NCBI GenBank assembly: GCA_030147425.1
Contig: JASKZW010000157.1
Location: forward strand, 1 to 15,588
Direction of reading: 5' to 3'
Length of the DNA stretch: 15,588 nucleotides
From: Tissierellales bacterium
GTDB taxonomy: Bacteria; Bacillota_A; Clostridia; Tissierellales; JASKZW01
Below the pieces are notes generated by a model. The model searched no databases and was not told the origin of the DNA. It was given only the letters and a program-made list of their open reading frames with translations. Within the stretch, counting starts at the first letter, position 1. Each line of letters begins with the position of its first letter. Shown piece after piece: positions 1 to 6,372 of the stretch. The position numbers were made by a program, and so were the translations under genes.

Positions 1-1
1 A

Positions 2-262
2 TCTGCCACACTGAACATTAGTACATGTACTATCACGCAAACATTGTCAGGAAGAAACATACCGACATTGCAATACGAGAGGACGTTTGAAGACTATCCA
101 GCGTTGATACATTACATCAACGTATCAGAAGGACTCGACTTCATTACATTCCCTCGTTCGCAAGATGAGAAAATTCGTCAAACATTGTTGCGAGCGATTC
201 AAGCGCAACATAATGTGTCCACCTTTGAGGAAGGACTACATGCTTTAGGTTACAAGTTATAA
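2..262 (+). CDS. Hypothetical protein, C-terminal part (5' end outside window)
   Basis: The reading frame is open from the window edge to a TAA at 260-262, giving at least 86 residues. A TTG at 44 is a possible internal start, but there is no convincing ribosome site before it and the frame continues upstream, so a gene truncated by the window is more likely. The visible part is mixed helix/strand with no motif I recognise. No terminator follows: the next gene starts 58 nt downstream behind a purine-rich spacer, so the two are probably co-transcribed. Function unknown. Confidence 0.65.
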   Translation, partial: SATLNISTCTITQTLSGRNIPTLQYERTFEDYPALIHYINVSEGLDFITFPRSQDEKIRQTLLRAIQAQHNVSTFEEGLHALGYKL

Positions 263-320
263 AAAACAAAGAACAAAGAACAAAGAGTTAAGAACAAAGA
301 AAATCAAAGGAGAATGACAC
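263..320 (+). repeat. Tandem AACAAAG-type heptamer spacer and RBS of the 321 gene
   Basis: The gap between the first two genes contains several close copies of (AG)AACAAAG followed by GGAGAATGACAC and the ATG at 321. The same AGAACAAAG word occurs once in the leaders of the other MNIE genes, so here the leader motif appears to have expanded. The GGAG is 8 nt before the ATG. Confidence 0.55.
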
Positions 321-851
321 ATGAACATTGAAACGTTACAGAAAATAAAAGAAAAGTTTGCAACGATGGGCTTTACTAACGGACAGGTAGATACATACCT
401 TTCATTGAGCCGAACAGTACAGAAGGAATCACTAACAGATTTCTTTACTCTTTTAGAGGAGTTGCCGACATTCGTTCAGGTTTTCGAGTTTTTGAAAGGA
501 AACGAACACGAAGTAGTAGACCATTACATCTATACTTTCTGTTTGGTGGAAAGCAATCGAGAAGAACGTCAAAATCTTATGGATGTTCTTTCTGATAAGG
601 AGCGTATTAGCAAGACGTTGAATACTTTCCACCTGACCGATATGGAGGAATTTCTCTATCAACTGACTTTCATTCCACTTAACATGCATGAAGAAGTATT
701 AGACTACATGGAATCGATAGATAAAACAGTTGAGGTGACAGGTTTAGACGATTCCGCAAATCATCATATGGAATATGTCTTAGAGTATATCGAAGCACTA
801 CAAGAAAACGATGTAGAGAAAAAAGAAGAATTAATGTCTATGCTTGTCTAA
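321..851 (+). CDS. MNIE-leader hypothetical protein, 176 aa
   Basis: I do not recognise the family. The start is set by GGAGAATGACAC before ATGAACATTGAA, the same initiation context used by most genes in this window. The protein is acidic and looks almost entirely helical, with no signal peptide, membrane segment or catalytic motif visible, so it is probably cytosolic. It shares the Met-Asn-Ile-Glu start with the other units but no clear similarity beyond it. It lies 58 nt after the preceding gene, without its own array-type promoter, and is closed by a strong terminator at 877-910. It appears to be the last gene of a short operon. Confidence 0.85.
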   Translation: MNIETLQKIKEKFATMGFTNGQVDTYLSLSRTVQKESLTDFFTLLEELPTFVQVFEFLKGNEHEVVDHYIYTFCLVESNREERQNLMDVLSDKERISKTLNTFHLTDMEEFLYQLTFIPLNMHEEVLDYMESIDKTVEVTGLDDSANHHMEYVLEYIEALQENDVEKKEELMSMLV

Positions 852-876
852 TGCATAGAGCAAAAGGCGAGAGGAT

Positions 877-910
877 AAAGAGTGTAGCGTGACCGCTGCG
901 CTCTTTTTTT
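877..910 (+). terminator. Array-type rho-independent terminator
   Basis: AGAGTGTAGCG (879-889), loop TGAC, CGCTGCGCTCT (894-904), then T7. The 11-bp stem uses two G-U pairs. This is the first copy of a stem that recurs after most genes in the window. Confidence 0.9.
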
Positions 911-957
911 ATGAGTACAGATAGGTTATCTTGTGCGCACTACCCTCTGTCTTTTTG

Positions 958-986
958 CTATATATCGCAGCGGATAAAGTAACAAT
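958..986 (+). promoter_or_regulatory. Array-type promoter for the 1051 gene
   Basis: CTATAT (958-963), a 17-bp spacer containing CGCAGCGG, and AACAAT (981-986), followed by the leader words GTATGCATAAAAAAAGAACAAGG. The -35 box does not resemble TTGACA, but the same arrangement precedes most other genes here. Confidence 0.65.
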
Positions 987-1050
987 GGAGTGTATGCATA
1001 AAAAAAGAACAAGGAACAAAGAAAAAAGTTAAATAAAAGGAGCAGATACC

Positions 1051-1761
1051 ATGAATATTGAGAGTTTTAAGCAAGTGAACAAAGACCATTTACGATTAGT
1101 TAAAGCATCACGCTTAAAAACAAAGTTTCAGTTTGGGGATAGAGAAGACTATGACCCTGAATACTTTGAAGATGAAGAGGAGATGTATCAGTTTGAATTA
1201 GAGGAATTGGTTCACTTAGCAAACGTGCTTGCGCCAATACCACCTACAAACATATCTTCTTGTCATGTAGAGTTGAAGGAAGGTATTGATACACCACTTC
1301 TTTACCAGTTGTTCGGGATAGATGAAGTTATAGTTGTTCATTATAAGAACGATTCGTACTTCCATATCAACGTGACTTCCCCTCACAACCAACTAAAGAT
1401 AACAGGACACGAAGGAAAGCCTTTGCCTGTTTCTTCTACACATACAATTGAGAGTGCTACGGACTTAGTAGAGTTCTTTGAAGAAGAGTTCGATGAATAC
1501 TACACGCATTCAGATATAACCGATAGTACACTTGAAGCCTTTGAGTATAACTTAGCGGAAGAATCACTTTTCGGAGTGCGGATGCACATTCCAACAAAGT
1601 ATATTCAGGAGCTACGAGAACGTGAGAGTGAACAGGACATCTACGAACTATTAATCGACTACGACAAACAGTTTGATACGCATTATGCGACCGTAGGTGA
1701 AGCGATAAAAGCAATGGGAGATTTCATTCAACGATTAGAGAAATACATTCCGTTTCATTAA
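1051..1761 (+). CDS. MNIE-leader hypothetical protein, 236 aa
   Basis: Unrecognised protein. The start ATGAATATTGAG has GGAG 8 nt upstream within AAAAGGAGCAGATACC. Residues about 35-55 are strongly acidic (Asp/Glu-rich), the middle part looks beta-rich, and the C-terminal 60 residues look helical. No signal peptide or membrane segment is visible. It is a single-gene unit with its own promoter (958-986) and terminator (1769-1806). It shares the MNIE start and leader with the other units, but I see no clear sequence relation to families A, B or C. Confidence 0.87.
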   Translation: MNIESFKQVNKDHLRLVKASRLKTKFQFGDREDYDPEYFEDEEEMYQFELEELVHLANVLAPIPPTNISSCHVELKEGIDTPLLYQLFGIDEVIVVHYKNDSYFHINVTSPHNQLKITGHEGKPLPVSSTHTIESATDLVEFFEEEFDEYYTHSDITDSTLEAFEYNLAEESLFGVRMHIPTKYIQELRERESEQDIYELLIDYDKQFDTHYATVGEAIKAMGDFIQRLEKYIPFH

Positions 1762-1768
1762 CAGAAAG

Positions 1769-1806
1769 AAGATGCACCGTCTATGATGGCGGTTGCATCT
1801 TTTTTA
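1769..1806 (+). terminator. Rho-independent terminator, non-array sequence
   Basis: AAGATGCA-CCG pairs with CGG-T-TGCATCTT around a loop of about 10 nt (one bulged T), followed by a T-run ending near 1806. The stem sequence is unrelated to the recurring array terminator. Confidence 0.85.
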
Positions 1807-1814
1807 TTCTTTTA

Positions 1815-1843
1815 TTATATCTTGCGAGTTTCCACGTAATAAT
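1815..1843 (+). promoter_or_regulatory. Array-type promoter for the 1888 gene
   Basis: TTATAT (1815-1820), a 17-bp spacer, and AATAAT (1838-1843) within CGTAATAATA. The leader then carries ATAAAAAAGA. It lacks the CGCAGCGG spacer word seen in most of the others. Confidence 0.5.
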
Positions 1844-1887
1844 ACTGCTGCATAGATAAAAAAGATGAATGTGAAGGAGAATAAAGG

Positions 1888-2466
1888 ATGATTCAATTGC
1901 AAATGTTAAAAGATGTTCGACTAAAAGAGTTGCGCCAATGGACGACCGTAGAAGAAGGAATGGAAATAATTCAATGGAAAGGCTATGACTACTTACAAGA
2001 GGTATTAGAAGAAGACAAAGAGGACTTGGTACACTTCATGATGTTACTTAATCAAGTAACGAAGAAACGCTTCAATCATTGTGAGGGGAGTGTTTTTCAC
2101 AAGGCAGTCACTATGTATCTTCAGTTTTACCATGAGGGGAACGTGAAGATGTTAGACGACTTACGAGCGGTGGTTCGTTCGTTTAATACTGTACCTTTCA
2201 ATCAGCTGTATTACGATAAAGAGGACACGTTACAAATCGTTCCTGTCTATCCGAAAGCAGGTATTCGGGAGTATATTGAAAAGTACCCAGCGAAAAAAGA
2301 GTTCTTTCAACATATGGAAGATGAACACGCAGCGGTTATATATTTTCATAGCATCGTAGAAATGGTGCGAGAGCAAGATTTACCGCTGTCTATGTTGTTG
2401 TATACAACGTACAACTTAAAGTATGCGACAGATGTATTTGAAACTCTAAAGAACACTGTCAGTTAA
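1888..2466 (+). CDS. Hypothetical protein, 192 aa
   Basis: Unrecognised. The start is ATG at 1888, preceded by GAAGGAGAATAAAGG. The leader resembles the MNIE units, but the N-terminus is MIQLQML rather than MNIE. The protein looks largely helical, with several aromatic-rich segments and a Pro/Tyr-rich stretch around residues 105-130. No transmembrane or export signal is evident. No T-run hairpin follows directly; the next terminator is at 2671-2704, after the candidate RNA, so its transcript may read through that region. Function unknown. Confidence 0.85.
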   Translation: MIQLQMLKDVRLKELRQWTTVEEGMEIIQWKGYDYLQEVLEEDKEDLVHFMMLLNQVTKKRFNHCEGSVFHKAVTMYLQFYHEGNVKMLDDLRAVVRSFNTVPFNQLYYDKEDTLQIVPVYPKAGIREYIEKYPAKKEFFQHMEDEHAAVIYFHSIVEMVREQDLPLSMLLYTTYNLKYATDVFETLKNTVS

Positions 2467-2532
2467 TATGGAACAAAAAAACAAAAAAAGTTTTGAAAAA
2501 CGTGCATAAAAATCAAAGAAACGGACTATACT

Positions 2533-2704
2533 ATATGTGTAGATGAGGATAAGTCGAGGTCTTCATCTACGCACGTGATAAAGCACCTTAATATATTGTT
2601 GAAAAATTACCTAAGGTATCCTTATTCTTTATGTTGTTCTGAATAAGAATCGTACCTCAAAACAAGAAAAGCCATCAACTCGGGAGTGTTGGTGGCTTTT
2701 TTTG
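2533..2704 (+). ncRNA. Candidate structured non-coding RNA with terminator
   Basis: Three successive stem-loops with no ORF of note. GTAGATGA (2539-2546) pairs with TCATCTAC (2563-2570), extendable by three outer pairs. AGGTA and CTTATTC (2614-2627) pair with GAATAAG and TACCT (2641-2657). GCCATCAAC (2671-2679) pairs with GTTGGTGGC (2688-2696) before a T-run. TATACT at 2527-2532 could be a -10 box, but its -35 is poor. It could instead be a structured 3' UTR of the 1888 gene. Not matched to a known RNA family. Confidence 0.4.
2671..2704 (+). terminator. Rho-independent terminator
   Basis: A 9-bp stem, GCCATCAAC / GTTGGTGGC (one G-U), with an 8-nt loop and T8. It ends the transcript from the RNA candidate and/or the 1888 gene. 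Confidence 0.88.
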
Positions 2705-2726
2705 TGTGTTCTTTTACTTTTTTGCA

Positions 2727-2760
2727 CAAAAAAACACTCCCCGAAAAGAGAGTGTTTGTG
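2727..2760 (-). terminator. Terminator-like hairpin on the minus strand
   Basis: AAACACTC (2732-2739) pairs with GAGTGTTT (2750-2757). The A-run at 2727-2734 reads as a T-run on the minus strand. No minus-strand gene lies to its right before 3084, so its role is unclear. Confidence 0.45.
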
Positions 2761-2951
2761 AAATGATTTCAATAATCGCAGCTATATAGTGGGATAGCTT
2801 GTTTGAAATCTATACGTTATTCACAAATAAGTATATAAGAAAAAAAGACAAAAAGCAATATAGTAACCTGTCATTACATAGAATAAGCGGAAACCTTTTA
2901 ATAGGAATCAGTATAATGCAAGAAATTTTCTCATCAATTTTTATCTGTTGT

Positions 2952-2981
2952 TTTACCAATAATGGAAAGTTTTTGTATAAT
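2952..2981 (+). promoter_or_regulatory. Sigma-A-like promoter for the 3084 gene
   Basis: TTTACC (2952-2957), an 18-bp spacer and a perfect TATAAT (2976-2981). It differs from the CTATAW promoters of the array genes. Confidence 0.5.
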
Positions 2982-3083
2982 TCAACATAACGGACGTAAT
3001 AATGACAACATAAGTATAAGAAAGAGTAAAGAAAAAAGGAAAAAGATATATCTTAAAAAACGCAGAAAAAAGGGGAAAGAAGT

Positions 3084-3947
3084 ATGAAAAAGAACAAAGA
3101 AAAATTAGGACTATTACGACAAACAAGTGGTTTAAGAAACTGTTTTGACTATGCTTTTTTTAATGGCATTATCGCAAATGATACAGGAATAGAAGGAACG
3201 GTTTCAGAAGATATTATCACTCACACTCTTAGAGTGGTTAAAGAAAATAATGAGAAAAAGCACGATAAAAAGAACTCTTATTTAGGAGAGGTATATAACA
3301 CATCACAGATATACCAAAGGTTAAACATTGTAAAAAAGATAGCAGAAGATAATTTGAAAGTAATCAGCGAACCGAGTGTGGTAAGAGTAGGAGAAGGCGG
3401 AGAGTATCTCACTAACGACAACATTAATGTCGTAGAAAAGGAATCGTCTGAAAGAGTATTAACAACACTCGAAGACGACCTACAAAATTTTGTTTTAACA
3501 GGGGAGGGAGTTATTCTTCTTCCTGTTACAACTTATTCTGATTACTTCATGCCAGACCATAACACTCATTGGATAGCAATCACAAAAGATTATATCCTTA
3601 ACCACAAGAAATATATGTTTTTTGGTTTCTTTCCAAAAAGCGAGTTAAAGTATAAACATGAAGGGAATTTTGATAGAGTAATTCATCTATTCAAACGAAT
3701 TGGTAATGTAAAAAAGGTCAATCTTGATAAATACACCGATAAAAAGGCAAAAGGTAGAAAACTCTCCAAACAATCTGATTTGTTTAAAGCGAATAAAGAA
3801 CTCGACAAAGAGTATATAACAGTTCGAGAAGGTGGACTAGACAACATCGTCTACACACTTGAAGGAAAAGGCGGCAACGCACACATCGAGCCATACTTCT
3901 ATGTGAGAGTATCTTTTGAGAAAAAGAAAGAAAAGGATAAAGAGTAA
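3084..3947 (+). CDS. Hypothetical protein, possible papain-like fold, 287 aa
   Basis: The start ATG at 3084 follows AGGGGAAAGAAGT. The N-terminal segment RNCFDYAFFNG puts Cys20 at the head of a probable helix. Residues 157-166 contain PDHNTHWIAI, with His162 at the start of a beta strand, followed by another strand (KYMFFGFFP). A Cys at a helix N-terminus and a His beginning a hydrophobic strand about 140 residues later is the usual order in papain-like cysteine peptidases and related transferases. I infer that only from these two segments; no acidic or Asn third residue is obvious. The C-terminal third is Lys-rich. There is no signal peptide, so it would act in the cytosol. It lacks the MNIE start and array promoter and has its own terminator (3969-3996). 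Confidence 0.82.
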   Translation: MKKNKEKLGLLRQTSGLRNCFDYAFFNGIIANDTGIEGTVSEDIITHTLRVVKENNEKKHDKKNSYLGEVYNTSQIYQRLNIVKKIAEDNLKVISEPSVVRVGEGGEYLTNDNINVVEKESSERVLTTLEDDLQNFVLTGEGVILLPVTTYSDYFMPDHNTHWIAITKDYILNHKKYMFFGFFPKSELKYKHEGNFDRVIHLFKRIGNVKKVNLDKYTDKKAKGRKLSKQSDLFKANKELDKEYITVREGGLDNIVYTLEGKGGNAHIEPYFYVRVSFEKKKEKDKE

Positions 3948-3968
3948 GTATAGAAAGCAAAGATAAGA

Positions 3969-3996
3969 AGAGTGGTTGGTAAAACCGCTCTTTTTT
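3969..3996 (+). terminator. Rho-independent terminator
   Basis: AGAGTGGTT (3969-3977) pairs with AACCGCTCT (3983-3991), one G-U pair, 5-nt loop, T6. It ends the 3084 transcript. Confidence 0.88.
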
Positions 3997-4121
3997 ACTT
4001 CTTACTTATTTAGTTTACATAAAAATAATATCGTTAATAAATAAAGAGGAATGTTTACTTCTACTAATTTAAGGGAAAACAGAGAAAGAATACCTCTCGG
4101 CTTTTAAGTGATGTGGCATCT

Positions 4122-4149
4122 AGTTGACATAATCAATCACGTGTCAACT
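4122..4149. promoter_or_regulatory. Perfect 8-bp inverted repeat, operator-like
   Basis: AGTTGACA (4122-4129) and TGTCAACT (4142-4149) are separated by 12 bp, so the half-site centres are 20 bp apart, about two helical turns. That spacing suits a dimeric DNA-binding regulator. It lies about 300 bp before the 4450 gene, so the regulated target is not clear. Confidence 0.35.
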
Positions 4150-4422
4150 GATAACAAAACAGATAAAAGATATGTTCCCACAACACTTTAAAAAGAACAT
4201 AAACAAAGATACGCTTTGTTTAGTTTACTTACAATGTGTTAGTAAAATACATATGAATATTAAACACTTGTTATCTTTTGCGACCAGCACAACTCATCCT
4301 TTATTGAGTTTGGTGGTTTTTGTTTTTAAATTTAAAAACCACGCATGTTTTTTGAGAAATGTCGTATATTATAGGGAGAGTACCTACGTGTTGTTTTTGT
4401 GCTTCACCACAAGTAGACAACG

Positions 4423-4440
4423 ACCACCTAAAAAGGAGGT
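4423..4440 (+). promoter_or_regulatory. Strong SD embedded in a hairpin before the 4450 gene
   Basis: ACCACCT (4423-4429), loop AAAA, AGGAGGT (4434-4440): six pairs around one A-A mismatch, covering the whole AGGAGGT Shine-Dalgarno. This could limit initiation until opened. It is the only near-perfect SD of this type among the + strand genes here. Confidence 0.4.
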
Positions 4441-4449
4441 TGATTACTT

Positions 4450-4906
4450 ATGAATATCGAAGAGCTGTTGTATATTAAAAGTATTGATGCTTTAGCAAAC
4501 GATTTCATTGAAGAGGGACTTCTTAACGGTAAGATAGAACAGATGTCGAAAAAAGAGTTTAACCTTTTCGAGTTAGTTTTAGGTGTTGCTGAAGGAAAGT
4601 ACGTTGAAGACCATGCAGAGATGACAGACAAAGGACTTCTATGTTGGGCTTCACGGTATGTTGAAGAAGAACTAAGGTTAGAAAATGCGAATGAAGATAT
4701 TTTTGATATTCTTCTCTATTATGACTATAAACCTTCGATAATAGATAAAAAAACTTGAAGAAATAAACAAAGACCGTTACGAACATTTAAAACAAACTCT
4801 TGGATGGGATAACCTCATCGACTTCGGAAACCCTATTCGTATAGAGGTTTTCGGTAACACTTATGAAACAGAACACTTATTTTTTACATCCTTATGGATA
4901 GATTGA
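4450..4906 (+). pseudogene. MNIE-leader gene with frameshift at an A7 run
   Basis: The first frame runs from ATG 4450 (AAGGAGGT upstream, start ATGAATATCGAAGAG) to a TGA at 4756-4758, giving 102 aa. Just before it, at 4747-4753, is a run of seven A. Removing one A continues the protein for 50 more codons, from CTT at 4754 to TGA at 4904-4906, about 151 aa in total. The extension has good coding character (for example GWDNLIDFGNPIRIEVFG), and a terminator begins 12 nt after its stop, as expected for the true gene end. This could be a decayed gene, programmed slippage on A7, or a sequencing error. The protein is acidic and helical. A KKEFNLFELV segment faintly recalls the KEDYIDFVDAV segment of family B. 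Function unknown. Confidence 0.7.
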
Positions 4907-4917
4907 CACTTACATAG

Positions 4918-4955
4918 AACAGGAGTGTGGTATTATTACTGCGCTCTTGTTTTTC
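4918..4955 (+). terminator. Rho-independent terminator, array-related
   Basis: AACAGGAGTGTGG (4918-4930) pairs with CTGCGCTCTTGTT (4939-4951) through 13 pairs including four G-U, 8-nt loop, then T-rich DNA. The GAGTGT/GCGCTC core matches the recurring array terminator. Confidence 0.82.
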
Positions 4956-4961
4956 TTTTTT

Positions 4962-4989
4962 CTATAATTGATTGGAAAGACGATATAAT
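4962..4989 (+). promoter_or_regulatory. Array-type promoter for the 5036 gene, with perfect TATAAT
   Basis: CTATAA (4962-4967), 16-bp spacer, TATAAT (4984-4989). The TATAATAG here aligns with AATAATAG of the other units, which is the best evidence that this element is the -10 box. Confidence 0.65.
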
Positions 4990-5035
4990 AGTCATGTAGG
5001 TATGCAAAAGAACAAAGAATAAAGGAGAATGACTA

Positions 5036-5776
5036 ATGAATATTGAGGAATTTAAAAACATGAATTTTTTCAAGGATATTACACCGTACAATGTTGAAGA
5101 GAAATTAGGGCTTAATTTTGGCGGAATCGTTTACATGTTAAATAGCGAACACGAAAAGGAGTTTGAAAAACTCTTTGAACTCGTCAAGTCACCTTATATC
5201 CTTCACCAAACAATGGATGATAAATTACTAGAGAGTTTTATAGATGTAATGAAAGGACTTCATAACCTTCTTAATTTATTTGAGTATCGACCTAACCATT
5301 TAAGAAATGCTTCATTACATGATGCGTTGAACCTTTGGGTTGTAAAGAGGTTATTCAAAGCATTACAAAACCATGAGTTTGCAATGATGAAAAGTGAATT
5401 TTTCCACGATGACAAAGATTCCTTGATAAGTGCGGGGTATATTACACCGCTATCCAATGATTATATGTACTCGGTGGATATGCTCTACCCTTATTATCTT
5501 TCACTCTTACCTTTTGAAGAGCAAGTAGCGGTAGATGAAAGTTTAAATATGTTGGCTAGTGTATATCCAACGTACAACGAAGATGAACTCTACGAAGCAG
5601 CGTTGGGGGACACGTATAGTCTTGTGAAGAGCTTACAAAGAAACCTTTTAAGCGATGACCCTTATGATATAGATGTAGTAACAGACATCTATCATGCAAG
5701 CTATATATTCGAAGTCCTCTACGACCAAGCAGATGAAATATTTAGTGATTACAACCATTCATTTTCTTCGTTCTAA
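5036..5776 (+). CDS. MNIE-leader hypothetical protein, 246 aa
   Basis: Unrecognised. The start ATGAATATTGAG follows the standard leader AAAGGAGAATGACTA. The protein is acidic and looks helical throughout, rich in Leu/Phe/Tyr, ending in a Ser/Phe-rich tail; no export or membrane signal is visible. Residues 120-175 contain several aromatic clusters (MYSVDMLYPYYLSLL). It is a single-gene unit between a promoter at 4962-4989 and a terminator at 5796-5831. I see no clear similarity to families A or B beyond the MNIE start. Confidence 0.87.
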   Translation: MNIEEFKNMNFFKDITPYNVEEKLGLNFGGIVYMLNSEHEKEFEKLFELVKSPYILHQTMDDKLLESFIDVMKGLHNLLNLFEYRPNHLRNASLHDALNLWVVKRLFKALQNHEFAMMKSEFFHDDKDSLISAGYITPLSNDYMYSVDMLYPYYLSLLPFEEQVAVDESLNMLASVYPTYNEDELYEAALGDTYSLVKSLQRNLLSDDPYDIDVVTDIYHASYIFEVLYDQADEIFSDYNHSFSSF

Positions 5777-5795
5777 TGAAAAGAACGATTTAAAA

Positions 5796-5831
5796 AGAGC
5801 TGTCAGATACTTCTCTGATAGCTCTTTTTTT
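5796..5831 (+). terminator. Rho-independent terminator
   Basis: AGAGCTGTCAGA (5796-5807) pairs with TCTGATAGCTCT (5814-5825), 12 bp with one G-U, followed by a T-run to 5831. The sequence is unrelated to the array stem. Confidence 0.9.
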
Positions 5832-6139
5832 GTAGGAAGGAACTATTTTTCATCCAACTTTCTTGAAAGAATTTCTTTTGTAATCTGACCATAAAAACCT
5901 AAAGAATTTTTGTGAAAAACTAAACCTATAATGATTACAACACCTATACATAATTATTATGTATAGGTCTATAAATGTTGATATATCAGCGTTTGTTAAC
6001 TTCCTACCACTGCGAATTATTATAAAAATATACAGGTACATAAATATGTTATTTGTCATTACATATATAATACATAACATTTATACATAGTATGATAGGT
6101 GTGTCTATTTTATTTTTTTGAAGGAGATTAACAACTTTT
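5832..6139. other. AT-rich spacer with one perfect hairpin, no gene seen
   Basis: No ORF with start and RBS support. The main feature is the inverted repeat at 5942-5968. A GAAGGAGATTAAC near 6119-6132 resembles a ribosome site but no ORF follows, so it may be a remnant. Confidence 0.45.
5942..5968. repeat. Perfect 12-bp inverted repeat with 3-nt loop
   Basis: ACCTATACATAA (5942-5953), TTA, TTATGTATAGGT (5957-5968). There is no T-run after it on either strand, so it is not an ordinary terminator. It may be an operator, a protein-binding hairpin or an element remnant. Confidence 0.6.
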
Positions 6140-6210
6140 TATATATATTAAAAAACAGTAATAATAATAAGGGTGTACGTATAAAAAGACCAAAGATGAA
6201 GGAGAGAGTT
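6140..6210 (+). promoter_or_regulatory. Orphaned array-type promoter, leader and RBS
   Basis: TATATA (6140-6145), 17-bp spacer, AATAAT (6163-6168), then GGGTGTACGTATAAAAAGACCAAAGATGAAGGAG up to 6204, close to the leader of the 9173 gene. No ORF follows: the insertion sequence begins at 6211. These bases are the original 5' signals of the gene now starting at 8225. The promoter now points into the IS and would make RNA antisense to the omega RNA and tnpB. Confidence 0.65.
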
Positions 6211-6372
6211 TTGAGACTCCCACGTCTAAAGACGCAAGCCCTAAACCTTACGGTTTAACGGGTGGGATTCTTGAGTGACTAAGCGTTCGCAGTCCATTTC
6301 TGTTTTAAACAGTCCTCAAGATTAGGGTATCTCATTACCCCTCATAGGGCAGAACATATAGTTCCCTATGCT
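6211..6372 (-). ncRNA. Probable omega RNA (right-end RNA) of TnpB
   Basis: TnpB nucleases use an RNA made from the transposon right end, overlapping the tnpB 3' end and running into flanking DNA that serves as guide. This segment is strongly structured: CATAGGG/CCCTATG (6343-6349 with 6364-6370, overlapping the tnpB stop), GGGTA/TACCC (6325-6340), CTGT/ACAG (6300-6312), and the right-end three-way fold at 6219-6266. The 5' boundary is inferred. The guide would be complementary to about 6191-6210, the leader of the interrupted gene. Confidence 0.6.
6219..6266. repeat. IS right-end subterminal branched hairpin
   Basis: CCCAC (6219-6223) pairs with GTGGG (6262-6266), enclosing GTC-TAAA-GAC (6224-6233) and TAAACC-TTAC-GGTTTA (6242-6257). 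The guide word ATTC (GAAT on the minus strand) follows at once. The fold mirrors the left end (8165-8201), including the TAAA loop of the first inner hairpin. Confidence 0.75.

Larger units (their letters stand above)
2467..3083. other. Gene-poor spacer: RNA candidate, two hairpins, promoter
   Basis: No convincing ORF. In order it holds a candidate structured RNA (about 2533-2704), a + strand terminator (2671-2704), a second hairpin whose T-run lies on the minus strand (2727-2760), about 190 bases of AT-rich DNA without visible features, and a promoter-like TTTACC/TATAAT pair (2952-2981) for the 3084 gene. Confidence 0.6.
3997..4449. other. Gene-poor spacer with three inverted repeats
   Basis: No supported ORF. 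It contains a separated inverted repeat (4122-4149), a 9-bp hairpin TAAACAAAG/CTTTGTTTA (4200-4222), and a 9-bp hairpin GTGGTTTTT/AAAAACCAC (4313-4342) followed after 5 nt by T6, which could be a weak terminator. A TATATTAT sequence at 4365-4372 may hold the -10 box for the 4450 gene, without a clear -35. Confidence 0.5.

Noticed and set aside
2799..2990. 63-aa + strand ORF (TTG start)
   Set aside because: No ribosome site, rare start, no coding character, and it overlaps the promoter of the 3084 gene.
4172..4453. 93-aa + strand ORF
   Set aside because: No RBS; it runs through three hairpin regions and over the SD of the 4450 gene, and its composition looks non-coding.
5694..5888. 64-aa + strand ORF overlapping the end of the 5036 gene
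   Set aside because: Shadow frame of the real gene that continues through its terminator hairpin; no RBS.
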